From the NCBI GenBank assembly GCA_964454255.1, contig CAYVSY010000003.1, positions 1 to 40,076 of the forward strand: DNA of 40,076 bases. The letters run 5' to 3'. Below are positions 17,186-25,631 of this stretch, piece after piece (the first letter of the stretch is position 1; the number at the start of each line of letters is the position of its first letter). The DNA is from CAYVSY01 sp964454255. GTDB taxonomy: Bacteria; Bacillota_I; Bacilli_A; RF39; UBA660. The notes under the pieces were generated by a model. The model made no database searches. It was not told where the DNA came from and worked only from the letters and a program-made list of their open reading frames with translations. A program made the translations under genes and the position numbers.

Positions 17186-17224
17186 TCTTTATTATTTTAA
17201 AATATTTTGATATAATGATTATGG
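17186..17224 (+). promoter_or_regulatory. Promoter module of ftsK/spoIIIE, near-identical to that of fmt
   Basis: This 39-bp stretch contains an extended -10 TGATATAAT (17208-17216) and matches 35085-35123 upstream of fmt at 36 of 39 positions. The three differences fall at single bases after TCTTTATTATTT, after TATAAT and three bases later. No standard -35 is visible. Confidence 0.6.
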
Positions 17225-17244
17225 AAATAGAGGGTGTGTAATAA

Positions 17245-19425
17245 ATGTCAAAAAAGAAACATAAAAAAGATGAAACAGGATCAAAATTTCTTTATAATAA
17301 TGTAGTTAAGGGTATTATCTTTATTCTTATTTCTATTATTGGAATATGTGGATATGGCCCTGTTGGAAAATTAATAGGTGGTTTTTCTGTTTTTTTAGTG
17401 GGAGTTATTTATCCAATAGGACTTATATGTATATTTATATTGGGTTTGTTTATGATAATAAAAAGAGAGACACCATCACTTTTTTCAACTAGATTAATTG
17501 GTTGCTATATCATTGTTTTAGCGGGATTAACATTTTTACACTTGGAATATATTACAAAAAATAATATGGATGCAGCGATTGTTTTAAAGGAGACATTTAA
17601 TAATTTGTTAAAATGTTTTAATGATACTTCTGCTATTGCCAATTCTGGTGGCGGGATGTTAGGGGCATTATTTTCTTTGTTGTTTGTAAAATTATTTAGC
17701 GTTGAAGGAACTAAAATAATTATTTTTACAATGTTGATATTGGGTATTCTTTTACTTACTGATATATCTTTATATAATTGTTTGTTAAAAATTAAAAATA
17801 TTTTCTTAAAGTTATTTAAAAAAAAAGATGTATTTGTTAAAGTAGAATCAAATGAAGCAGATGAAGAAACAGAAAAAATTATTATTTCTTCAATTAATGA
17901 ATTAGCCCATGTTCAACCAAAAGAAATGGAAACTACTAAGTCAGCTTGCCATAATGAATCGCTTGCTGCTTCTACTGATCAAATTAATTATGGATATAAA
18001 TTGCCCCCTGTAAGTTTACTAAAATCAGCTAAAAATATTAATAATACTGAAAATGTTAATAGTGCTAAAAATAATATGAATACTTTGTTAAAAGTATTAG
18101 AAGATTTTGAAATACTTGCAACAATAAAAGAATGCCATATTGGTCCTACAGTTACTCAATATGAGATGGAATTAAAAGCGGGCACAAAAGTGAGTAAACT
18201 TTTAAGTATTCAAAGAGAAATTGCTTTGGCGCTTGCTGCTAAAGAAGTTCGAATTCAAGCTCCAATACCAGGTAAAAATACTATTGGTATTGAAGTTCCT
18301 AATAAAGTTATTGCACCAGTATCTTTTAAAGAAATAATGAGTTGTTTACCTGAAGTAACTGATAAATCATTACTTACGGTTGGACTTGGTAAGGATATTA
18401 TGGCTAGAGTTAAATATGCAGAAATTAATTCAACACCGCATTTACTTATTGCTGGATCTACTGGTAGTGGTAAATCTGTTTGCGTTAATTGTATGATTGC
18501 ATCATTATTAATGCGCACACGACCAGATCAAGTAAAATTAGTTATGGTTGATCCTAAAAAAGTTGAACTCGGTATGTATAATGGAATTCCACATTTGTTA
18601 TGTCCAGTTGTAACTGATCCTAAAAAAGCTTCTATTGCTTTAAAAAATATTGTCAGTGAAATGGAAAGAAGATATGATGTATTTGAAAAAACACATAATA
18701 AAAATATTACTACTTATAATGAATATTGTGAAACTCATTCTGAATATCAAAAATTGCCATATATTGTAGTTATTATTGATGAACTAGCTGATTTAATGTT
18801 AGTTGCAGCAAAAGAGGTTGAAGACTCTATTATGCGTATTACGCAAATGGCTAGAGCTGCTGGCATTCATTTGATTGTGGCTACTCAAAGACCATCTACG
18901 GATGTAATTACGGGCATTATTAAAGCTAATATTCCATCTCGTTTATCTTTTGCAGTAAGTAGTGGAATCGATTCAAGAACAATTTTAGATATGGTTGGAG
19001 CAGAAAAACTTTTAGGTAAAGGTGATATGTTATTTTTACCAATGGGTGAAAATACGCCAATAAGAATACAAGGAGCTTATGTTAGTGAAGAAGAACTTCA
19101 AAATATAGTTGATTTTGTTATTAATCAACAAAAAGCGACTTATGATGATTCGTTAATGAAGGAAGTCAATTCTTCTTCATCATCTGTTTCGGATAATTAT
19201 TCTAGTGCTGAGGAATATGATGATCCGTTATATATGGAAATAGTTGATTTTGCTGTCAAAACTGGTAAAATTAGTGCATCTTTAATTCAACGAAAATATC
19301 GATTAGGTTATAATAGAGCAGCTAGAATAGTTGATTTATTAGAAGAAAGGGGTATTATTGGCCCACAAAATGGAAGTAAACCAAGAGAGGTTTTAGTTAA
19401 ATTAGAAAAAGATGAAGAAGAGTAA
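17245..19425 (+). CDS. spoIIIE: DNA translocase FtsK/SpoIIIE
   Basis: This septal motor pumps chromosomal DNA through the closing septum; in sporulation it moves the chromosome into the forespore. The 726-residue protein has about four N-terminal membrane segments (residues 20-180), a short variable linker, the beta domain, the RecA-like alpha/beta motor with Walker A GSTGSGKS near residue 405 and Walker B VVIIDELADLM near 510, then the gamma winged helix (FAVKTGKISASLIQRKYRLGYNRAARIVDLLEERG split by turns). With one copy seen and a sporulation gene set present, SpoIIIE is the likelier name. ymfF/ymfH-like M16 genes lie downstream, as in Bacillus. Its tail overlaps a terminator. Confidence 0.95.
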   Translation: MSKKKHKKDETGSKFLYNNVVKGIIFILISIIGICGYGPVGKLIGGFSVFLVGVIYPIGLICIFILGLFMIIKRETPSLFSTRLIGCYIIVLAGLTFLHLEYITKNNMDAAIVLKETFNNLLKCFNDTSAIANSGGGMLGALFSLLFVKLFSVEGTKIIIFTMLILGILLLTDISLYNCLLKIKNIFLKLFKKKDVFVKVESNEADEETEKIIISSINELAHVQPKEMETTKSACHNESLAASTDQINYGYKLPPVSLLKSAKNINNTENVNSAKNNMNTLLKVLEDFEILATIKECHIGPTVTQYEMELKAGTKVSKLLSIQREIALALAAKEVRIQAPIPGKNTIGIEVPNKVIAPVSFKEIMSCLPEVTDKSLLTVGLGKDIMARVKYAEINSTPHLLIAGSTGSGKSVCVNCMIASLLMRTRPDQVKLVMVDPKKVELGMYNGIPHLLCPVVTDPKKASIALKNIVSEMERRYDVFEKTHNKNITTYNEYCETHSEYQKLPYIVVIIDELADLMLVAAKEVEDSIMRITQMARAAGIHLIVATQRPSTDVITGIIKANIPSRLSFAVSSGIDSRTILDMVGAEKLLGKGDMLFLPMGENTPIRIQGAYVSEEELQNIVDFVINQQKATYDDSLMKEVNSSSSSVSDNYSSAEEYDDPLYMEIVDFAVKTGKISASLIQRKYRLGYNRAARIVDLLEERGIIGPQNGSKPREVLVKLEKDEEE

Positions 19426-19442
19426 TTTTTTTCATCTTTTTT
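19406..19442 (+). terminator. Intrinsic terminator of ftsK/spoIIIE
   Basis: AAAAAGATGAA (19406-19416) pairs with TTCATCTTTTT (19431-19441), followed by T. The first arm lies in the last codons of the gene. Confidence 0.65.
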
Positions 19443-19473
19443 AAAAAAACCAATAATATTAGGAGGTGTAATT

Positions 19474-20184
19474 ATGGCAACCGTCCATATTGAAAGTGAT
19501 ATTAATGATATAAGTGATGTGGTTTTAATGCCTGGCGATCCAAAAAGAACAAAATACATTGCTGATAATTATTTGAAAGAAGCTAAATTAGTAAATAATG
19601 TTCGAGGAATGCTTGCATATACGGGATATTATAAAGATAGAAAAATTACTGTTTTTTCATCAGGAATGGGAATGCCAAGTATTGGCATATATTCTTATGA
19701 ATTATTTAAATATTATAATGTTGAAAAAATTATTAGAATAGGTAGTGCTGGTGGTTATTCGGAAAAATTAAAATTAAAAGACATTGTTTTAGTAGAAAAA
19801 AGTTATAGTGAATCAAGTTATGCTAGAGTTATGAATGATTATTTTTTAAATTATATTGATTCTTCTAATGATATTAATAAAACTATTAAATTGACAGCTA
19901 AAGAATTAAATTTTAAAGTAATTAGCGGTTCAATTTATTCAACTGATGTTTTTTATGAAATTAATAATAATTATAAAGAAAAAATGTCTATGTATGGTGT
20001 TTTGGGTGTTGAAATGGAAACGTTTGCCTTATTTTATAATGCTAAGTTATTAAATAAGGAAGCAACTTCTTTACTTACTATTTCGGATTTGTTTTTTAGT
20101 GATGAAAAATTAACGTTTCAAGAAAGAGAAAAAAATTTAAATGATATGATTATTTTATCTTTGGAATCAACATTAAAATTATAA
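19474..20184 (+). CDS. deoD: Purine nucleoside phosphorylase, DeoD type
   Basis: DeoD splits purine (deoxy)nucleosides with phosphate into base and ribose-1-phosphate for salvage. The 236-residue protein has family motifs MPGDPKRTKYIADNYL (phosphate-binding Gly/Arg), SSGMGMPSIGIYSYEL, RIGSAGGY and the substrate-binding GVEMETFALF, followed by the catalytic Asp in TISDLFFS. Normal length. It has an excellent ribosome site (AGGAGGTG). It sits between ftsK/spoIIIE, whose terminator precedes it, and the M16 peptidase pair that starts 40 nt later. Confidence 0.93.
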   Translation: MATVHIESDINDISDVVLMPGDPKRTKYIADNYLKEAKLVNNVRGMLAYTGYYKDRKITVFSSGMGMPSIGIYSYELFKYYNVEKIIRIGSAGGYSEKLKLKDIVLVEKSYSESSYARVMNDYFLNYIDSSNDINKTIKLTAKELNFKVISGSIYSTDVFYEINNNYKEKMSMYGVLGVEMETFALFYNAKLLNKEATSLLTISDLFFSDEKLTFQEREKNLNDMIILSLESTLKL

Positions 20185-20224
20185 AATAGTCTTTTAAGGA
20201 CATAATAAAATTGAGGTGATAACA

Positions 20225-21499
20225 TTGAATTATAAAAAACATTCTTATGGTGCTTATAACATTCATTTTATAAATACTGATAAATTTAATACAATATCTA
20301 TATCAATAATTTTTAAATCAAGAGTTAATAAAGAAGATATTACAAAAAGAAATCTATTAAAATTGTTGTTGCTTGATTCGACTAAAACATATAAAACAGA
20401 ACGAGAGATGTCAATTAAAGTTGAAGACTTATATGATGTGAAAATTAATGGCTTAACTAGTCGTATTGGTTCTTTTTCTTTAATGTTTTTTAATATGGTG
20501 TTAGGTCATGATAATTGGACAGAAGAGGGCAATCTTATAAATTGTTTGGATTTTTTAATGGATATTATTTTAAATCCAAACATTGAAAATAATGCTTTTA
20601 ACGAAGATTCTTTTAAAAAGTCAAAAGAAATTTTAAAACAAAGTATTTTACTAAGTTCAGATAATAAAACAAAGTATTCTATTTTGAAATTATTAGAAAC
20701 AAAGCAAGATGAAATAATTTCATATAATTCATATGGTTCAATTGAATTGTTAGATAAATTAACGTCTAAAGAAATGTATGAATATTATCTTAATGTTATA
20801 AAAAATGATAATGTTGATATTCTTATATTGGGTAATGTTGATCAAGAAAAAATTAATACGTATATTAAAGAAAACTTTAGTATTAAAACATTTAAAAAAG
20901 AAATTACGAAACCATTATTAAAAGAATTATCTCATAGTTCTAAAATTAAAAAATATGAAGTTTTAGATAATGTTAATCAATTAAAATTATCTATTCTTTG
21001 TTTATTGAATAATCTAACTGATTATGAAAGAAAATATGTTTTATTTATATATAATGAAATATTAGGTGGAACAGGTGGTGATTCTATGTTATTTAATTCT
21101 GTTCGTGAAAAGTATTCGTTAGCTTATTATATTAATTCTATTTTTCAAAATTATGATAATACTTTAATTATTTATTCAGGTATTCGAAATGATTCATTAG
21201 ATTTAGCTTTAAAAATAATTAAAAAAAGTATGTTAGATATTAAAAAAGGCAAATTTGATATTAAACTAATTGAAAATGCTAAAAAATCTATTATTTCTAA
21301 TTTAGATATTAATTATGATAATCCTAATGCTATTATTAATAGTTATTATTATATGGATATTTTAGGAACTGATAATTTAGAAAAACGAAAAGAAATGTTT
21401 AATAGTGTTTCTTATGCAGATGTTCTTAATATAGCTAAAAAAATTAATATTGATTCTATATTATATTTAAAAGGTGGTGATGTTAATGAAAAAAATTAG
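20225..21499 (+). CDS. M16 peptidase-like protein, non-catalytic partner (YmfF-like)
   Basis: The 424-residue protein has the M16 fold pattern, including GGTGGDSMLFNSVREKYSLAYYI, the typical C-terminal M16 block with the Arg-Glu pair, but no HxxEH zinc motif in its N-terminal half. It is therefore the likely inactive subunit of a two-subunit M16 enzyme. TTG at 20225 is favoured because GTG 20216 forms part of the AGGTGAT ribosome site. It overlaps the catalytic-type partner by 14 nt. In Bacillus subtilis ymfF and ymfH lie in the same order downstream of spoIIIE, which supports the assignment. Confidence 0.85.
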   Translation: MNYKKHSYGAYNIHFINTDKFNTISISIIFKSRVNKEDITKRNLLKLLLLDSTKTYKTEREMSIKVEDLYDVKINGLTSRIGSFSLMFFNMVLGHDNWTEEGNLINCLDFLMDIILNPNIENNAFNEDSFKKSKEILKQSILLSSDNKTKYSILKLLETKQDEIISYNSYGSIELLDKLTSKEMYEYYLNVIKNDNVDILILGNVDQEKINTYIKENFSIKTFKKEITKPLLKELSHSSKIKKYEVLDNVNQLKLSILCLLNNLTDYERKYVLFIYNEILGGTGGDSMLFNSVREKYSLAYYINSIFQNYDNTLIIYSGIRNDSLDLALKIIKKSMLDIKKGKFDIKLIENAKKSIISNLDINYDNPNAIINSYYYMDILGTDNLEKRKEMFNSVSYADVLNIAKKINIDSILYLKGGDVNEKN

Positions 21500-22772
21500 T
21501 ATTAATAAAACCAATGAAAATATTTATTATTATAAATTAGATAATGGTATGGATGTATATTTTTATGTTAAGAATAAATTTAATAATAATTATGTAACTT
21601 TTTCAACTAAATTTGGATCTGTTAATAATGAATTTATACCTTTTGAAAAAAAGAGATTTATTAAAGTTCCTAATGGTATTCAACATTTTTTAGAACATAA
21701 AGTATTTGCGAATGAAACTGATCCACAACCACCACAATTTTTTTCAGATAATGGAGCTAATTATAACGCCCATACTTCTTTAAGGACGACAGTTTATGAA
21801 TTTTCAGGAACAAAATTATTAGAAGAAAATTTATGTTTTTTATTAGATTATGTTCAACAACCTTATTTTACTAATGAAAATGTTGAATTAGAAAAGGGAA
21901 TTATTAAAGAAGAAATTAATATGTGTAATGATAATCCGTGGAATATTCTATATGATAAAATAAGATATAATTCTTTTGTTGAAAATCCAATTAGAGAAAG
22001 TATAGCTGGAGAAATTTCTGATATAGAAAAAATTACTCCTAAAATGTTAATGACTTGTTATAAGACATTTTATCATCCAAGTAATATGATATTAATTGTG
22101 ACAGGTTCTTTTAATCCTTCTAAAATATTGGAGTTAATCATTGATAATCAAAATAAAAAAGATTATTCTAAATCATCATTAATTACTTTGAAGGAAACAT
22201 TTGAACCTGATAAAGTTTATAAAGAATATGAGATTATTAATCATGATACGGAAATTGCTAAATGTGCTTATAACATAAAATTTTCTTTTGATTTATTTGA
22301 TTTTAGCAAAAGAAAGATAATTTTATATACATTTATAATATTTAAAACATTATTTGATGAAACATCCTTGTTTAATGAAGAGATGAAGAAAAAAGGTATC
22401 ATTACTAATACTTTATCTATAGAAATATTGAATGGGACATCTCATTTATTAATATCTTTAATTAATGAAACTAATAAATATAAAGAATTAATTGAAGATA
22501 TTAAAAAACAGCTTAAAAATATTTCTATTATGGAAAGCGATTTAAATAGAAAGAAAAAGGTATTAATTAGTAATTATTTATTTTCTTTTAATAATTTAGA
22601 AATGATTAATGATACAATATTGGATGATATTATTTTTAGTAATAAAATATGTGAAAATATGATCGATGAAATAAATTCTTTAAATTATGAAGAACTTTGT
22701 CAATTTATTAAAAATTTTGATTGTTCAAATAATTCATTGGTTGTTGTTGACAAAATTAAAAAAAGTAATTAA
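21486..22772 (+). CDS. M16 zinc peptidase, catalytic type (YmfH-like)
   Basis: The 428-residue protein carries the inverted zinc motif HFLEH (H67-H71), the third ligand in the block EKGIIKEEINMC some 75 residues further on, and the conserved NAHTSLRTTVYEFSG strand. These are the catalytic features of the processing-peptidase/insulinase family. ATG 21486 is chosen; upstream GTG and ATG codons at 21474-21480 are part of the AAGGTGG ribosome site. It overlaps its non-catalytic neighbour by 14 nt, so the two should be made in equal amounts and form a heterodimer. Substrate unknown; both are cytoplasmic by sequence. Confidence 0.9.
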   Translation: MKKISINKTNENIYYYKLDNGMDVYFYVKNKFNNNYVTFSTKFGSVNNEFIPFEKKRFIKVPNGIQHFLEHKVFANETDPQPPQFFSDNGANYNAHTSLRTTVYEFSGTKLLEENLCFLLDYVQQPYFTNENVELEKGIIKEEINMCNDNPWNILYDKIRYNSFVENPIRESIAGEISDIEKITPKMLMTCYKTFYHPSNMILIVTGSFNPSKILELIIDNQNKKDYSKSSLITLKETFEPDKVYKEYEIINHDTEIAKCAYNIKFSFDLFDFSKRKIILYTFIIFKTLFDETSLFNEEMKKKGIITNTLSIEILNGTSHLLISLINETNKYKELIEDIKKQLKNISIMESDLNRKKKVLISNYLFSFNNLEMINDTILDDIIFSNKICENMIDEINSLNYEELCQFIKNFDCSNNSLVVVDKIKKSN

Positions 22773-22786
22773 AATTAAAAAAGATA

Positions 22787-22815
22787 TTGATATTATTGGC
22801 AATTTATGTCATAAT
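22787..22815 (+). promoter_or_regulatory. Promoter of rpmF
   Basis: TTGATA (22787-22792), a 17-bp spacer and CATAAT (22810-22815) with a TGT extension. Confidence 0.65.
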
Positions 22816-22856
22816 ATCTAATTGAGAGTTCTATAACTTAAGGAAGGGGTGATACT

Positions 22857-23048
22857 ATGGCAGTACCATTTAGAAAAGTTAGTAAAACTAGAAGAAATAT
22901 GAGAAGAGCTCATGATAGCTTAACGGCAACAGGGTTAGTAAAATGCACAAATTGTTCAGCAATGATTAAACCTCATCGTGTTTGTCCTGAATGTGGTTTT
23001 TATAAAGGTGAACTTAAGGTTGCTCCTAAGAAAAAAACAGCTGCATAG
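22857..23048 (+). CDS. rpmF: 50S ribosomal protein L32, zinc-binding form
   Basis: L32 is a small 50S protein. The 63-residue sequence begins MAVPFRKVSKTRRNMRRAHD, the family start, and has two CxxC pairs (CTNC and CPEC), so it is the zinc-containing C+ form. A Lys/Ala tail follows. Strong ribosome site GGAAGGGG. It has its own promoter and a terminator that overlaps its stop, so it is monocistronic; the yceD gene that usually precedes rpmF is absent. Confidence 0.96.
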   Translation: MAVPFRKVSKTRRNMRRAHDSLTATGLVKCTNCSAMIKPHRVCPECGFYKGELKVAPKKKTAA

Positions 23049-23065
23049 TTTTATGTAGTTTTTTT
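23041..23065 (+). terminator. Intrinsic terminator of rpmF
   Basis: CTGCATA (23041-23047) pairs with TATGTAG (23052-23058, one G-T pair), followed by seven T. The rpmF stop is in the hairpin. Confidence 0.75.
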
Positions 23066-23074
23066 ATTAAAACA

Positions 23075-23103
23075 TAGACAAATATTTGTTCGTATGTTAT
23101 ACT
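23075..23103 (+). promoter_or_regulatory. Promoter of recX
   Basis: TAGACA (23075-23080), a 17-bp spacer and TATACT (23098-23103) with a TGT extension, only 16 bp before the start codon. Confidence 0.6.
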
Positions 23104-23118
23104 TTAGTTGGTGATATT

Positions 23119-23862
23119 GTGAAAATAATTAAATTTAAAAAATTAGCTAATTATCGTTATAAAATTTTTTTAGATAATAATCAATCAATTATATTAAACG
23201 AAGATGTTATTTTAAGTAATAATTTATTATTTAGTAAGGAAATATATGATTTGGATGATTTGTTAACAAAAAATAAAAAAAATGAAGTATATAATAAAGT
23301 TGTTAATTATATATCTATTAGAATTAGGAGTAAATATGAAATAGATAATTATTTAAAAAAATTTGAATTATTGAATAATGATTTTAAAGATATAATTGAT
23401 AATTTAATAAATAATAAACTAATTAATGATTCACTATTTGTTCAATGTTTTATTAATGATAAAATTAATTTAAGTTATGATGGATTTTATAAAATTAAGA
23501 AAGAATTGTCTAAACACAATATTGATAATAATATTATTTATGATTATCTGCAAACGATTAATGATAATATTTGGATAGATAAAATAAATAATATTATATC
23601 TAAACAATTAAAAATTAATAAAAAATATAATGGTTATAAATTAAAAAATAAAATATATTTATATTTAATTAATTTAGGTTATGATAATAAAATGGTTAAT
23701 GATATACTTAATAAATATAATTTTTCTATAAATAATAATAACTATGATAATGTTTATAAAAAACTATTTAATAAGTATTCTAAAAAATATAAAGATGAAA
23801 AATTAGAATATGTTATTAGACAAAAATTATATGAAATGGGATATGTTAATGAAGAAAAATAA
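23119..23862 (+). CDS. recX: RecX family regulator of RecA
   Basis: RecX binds RecA filaments and modulates their activity. The 247-residue protein has the three-helix RecX repeats: a run near residue 70 (YISIRIRSKYEIDNYLKKF), LINNKLINDSLFVQCFINDKI, GFYKIKKELSKHNIDNNII and the C-terminal QKLYEMGY. Length fits the long Gram-positive form (Bacillus RecX is about 264). GTG 23119 has GGTGAT at the right spacing; codons further upstream overlap the promoter. The sequence is extremely Asn/Lys/Ile-rich, so assignment rests on the repeat pattern more than on fixed residues. Confidence 0.8.
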   Translation: MKIIKFKKLANYRYKIFLDNNQSIILNEDVILSNNLLFSKEIYDLDDLLTKNKKNEVYNKVVNYISIRIRSKYEIDNYLKKFELLNNDFKDIIDNLINNKLINDSLFVQCFINDKINLSYDGFYKIKKELSKHNIDNNIIYDYLQTINDNIWIDKINNIISKQLKINKKYNGYKLKNKIYLYLINLGYDNKMVNDILNKYNFSINNNNYDNVYKKLFNKYSKKYKDEKLEYVIRQKLYEMGYVNEEK

Positions 23863-23948
23863 ATTTGTAAATAAAGTGCAAATAATTAAAAAAGATTGTA
23901 TTTTTATATAATATATGGTAAATTATATATTGTAAGAGGTGAAAATAA

Positions 23949-24656
23949 ATGGATAATAATATGAATAATATTCCTAATTCAAATATTAAGATGGGAATGT
24001 ATAAAAATGAAAATGATATGTCTCAAATTACATTAAGAAGAATTCTTTATGTGATAATATTTATTTTAGTTGTGGTAATTGTTATATTACTTATTAAGGG
24101 TAAACCTAAAGAATTAATATGTGAAAATGAAAATGAAGTTTTTGTGGCTGATTATAATTTAGCTAAACAAACTAATATTGAACTTGGAAAAGAAATGTAT
24201 TATAATGCTAAAGATGCTTATAGTAGTTTTATATTGGATACGAATATTATTTGTGGAACATTAGATAAAGCTACTACTGTTGATAATTATTTTATGAAAT
24301 CTACTAATACTAAGTTTACAACTTATCCTGAATTGGAAAGTTATGTAAAATCCTATTTTTACGGAGATTTAGTTACGATTTTATTGTCTCCTAATAAATT
24401 TAAAAATGTAGGTGGTAGTTTATATTGTGTTGAAGAATCAAGAGCTAAAAATGTCCGCTATATTGGTGCTGAAAGTATTAATTTAATTAATCGAGAAGCT
24501 AATCGTATGGAGTATAAAGTAAAAGAAAAATATTTTGCTACAGGTGAAAACTTAGATTGTTTAAGTAACTGTAATTATGAATATAAAGAAAATTTATTTG
24601 TTGTTGAAAAGAAAGATGAAAGATGGTTAGTTACAGAATTTGTGTTACCTTATTAA
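23949..24656 (+). CDS. Single-pass membrane protein of unknown function
   Basis: A 235-residue protein with a polar N-terminal tail, one membrane segment (about residues 30-47, YVIIFILVVVIVILLI) and an extracytoplasmic domain with five Cys (in LICEN, IICGT, LYCVE and LDCLSNC). The pattern of a long helical start, FTTYPELESYVKSYF and a closing strand KKDERWLVTEF faintly recalls secreted inhibitor domains such as IseA, but I cannot support that by eye and give no name. AGAGGTGA precedes ATG 23949. A clear terminator follows, so it is monocistronic or the tail of the recX transcript. Confidence 0.75.
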   Translation: MDNNMNNIPNSNIKMGMYKNENDMSQITLRRILYVIIFILVVVIVILLIKGKPKELICENENEVFVADYNLAKQTNIELGKEMYYNAKDAYSSFILDTNIICGTLDKATTVDNYFMKSTNTKFTTYPELESYVKSYFYGDLVTILLSPNKFKNVGGSLYCVEESRAKNVRYIGAESINLINREANRMEYKVKEKYFATGENLDCLSNCNYEYKENLFVVEKKDERWLVTEFVLPY

Positions 24657-24657
24657 A

Positions 24658-24680
24658 AATTACTATTTAGTAATTTTTTT
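24658..24680 (+). terminator. Intrinsic terminator
   Basis: AATTACTA (24658-24665) pairs with TAGTAATT (24668-24675), followed by T to 24680. Confidence 0.7.
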
Positions 24681-24724
24681 ATTATTACATTTTTTTATTG
24701 TAATTATAATTTAATAATTGTAAT

Positions 24725-25003
24725 ATGAATTTAATATGGGAAATTGATTCTAACAAAAAAATGATTAAAAATATGAATAAATAAAATATTTTTAATATGG
24801 TTTTTAAAAAAATAAATATAGATAATAAATTAAATGATGAAATTGATTATAGTAATTATACTAATGCTTTATAAAATATTTTAGGATTATAAAATAATTA
24901 TAAAATTAATTTTGAAGATTTTAATTATAATGGATATAAATATAATATATCTGAATGTTCTATATTAAGAGAAGAAGGTCCTTATTTAAATAAATATAAA
25001 TAA
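24725..25003 (+). pseudogene. Degraded small coding sequence with three in-frame TAA codons
   Basis: The 459-base stretch without an intact gene (24657-25115) holds this remnant. One frame from ATG 24725 runs 92 codons to TAA 25001, broken only by TAA at 24782, 24872 and 24890. The frame has coding character: G is common at first codon positions (GAA, GAT, GGA, GGT) and rare at third, and peptides such as ISECSILREEGPYLNKYK look real. Each TAA could be a Gln CAA after one C-to-T change. No frameshift is needed. A strong terminator follows. I do not recognise the protein, and there is no good ribosome site before the ATG, so the original gene may have been longer. Confidence 0.5.
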
Positions 25004-25005
25004 TT

Positions 25006-25039
25006 AATCTGACTATTTAAAATATAGTTAGATTTTTTT
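25006..25039 (+). terminator. Intrinsic terminator after the gene remnant
   Basis: AATCTGACTAT (25006-25016) pairs with ATAGTTAGATT (25024-25034), one G-T pair, followed by T to 25039. Its presence supports the upstream remnant having been a gene. Confidence 0.75.
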
Positions 25040-25068
25040 GTAATATTATAGTAAAATACCTATTATAA

Positions 25069-25097
25069 TAGACTTTTTATATTTATTTTGTTAAAAT
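25069..25097 (+). promoter_or_regulatory. Promoter of the pseudopilin-lspA-rluD operon
   Basis: TAGACT (25069-25074), a 17-bp spacer and TAAAAT (25092-25097) with a TGT extension, 18 bp before the start codon. Confidence 0.55.
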
Positions 25098-25115
25098 GTA
25101 AATGGAGAGTGAATT

Positions 25116-25622
25116 ATGAATGAAATAAAGAAAAATGGATTTACATTGATTGAATTATTAGGATGTGTTGTTATATTAAGTTTGATATTAGTAATTATAT
25201 ATCCTAGTTTACGTGGTTCGACGGATGATGCTAATAGTAAAAATGAAGAAATTTTTAAAAAAAGATTAGCAAATTCGATTGAAACATACATTTCTTTAAA
25301 TGCATCATCTATACCGGTAACTGATACTGGTAATACGATTACGAAGAGCGAAGATCCTTTAAAAAATATTAAAATATTTTCTTCAGCGCCTATTAATTTA
25401 GAAGTTATTGTTACGGATAAAATTGTTTCGGCACCTATTATTAATTCTAGTAATAAGAATAAAGAATGTAGTTTGACTAATAATAAATTTACTGTTTATA
25501 AAGATGAAGATTATGTTTATTGTTTTTATATGGTTATGGCTGATAATGATTGTATATTAGGAACTAACAAAATAATAAATACTTGTTATAAAGAATTATC
25601 AACTGCTTTAGGAATTGAATAG
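25116..25622 (+). CDS. Type IV pilin-like pseudopilin
   Basis: The 168-residue protein begins MNEIKKNGFTLIELLGC, a class-III prepilin leader. Cleavage is expected after Gly8, with the mature protein starting at Phe9 and carrying the conserved Glu at +5 (Glu13). A hydrophobic helix (LGCVVILSLILVIIYPSLRG) follows, then a soluble domain with three Cys near the C-terminus. This resembles ComGC-like competence pseudopilins, but no other com, pil or peptidase genes are in the window. Its stop overlaps the AGGAGGGT ribosome site of lspA, so the two are co-expressed. Confidence 0.85.
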   Translation: MNEIKKNGFTLIELLGCVVILSLILVIIYPSLRGSTDDANSKNEEIFKKRLANSIETYISLNASSIPVTDTGNTITKSEDPLKNIKIFSSAPINLEVIVTDKIVSAPIINSSNKNKECSLTNNKFTVYKDEDYVYCFYMVMADNDCILGTNKIINTCYKELSTALGIE

Positions 25623-25631
25623 GAGGGTATA

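Noticed and set aside
18255..18518. Leftward ORF inside ftsK/spoIIIE
   Set aside because: Antisense shadow of the conserved motor domain, without ribosome site or own composition.
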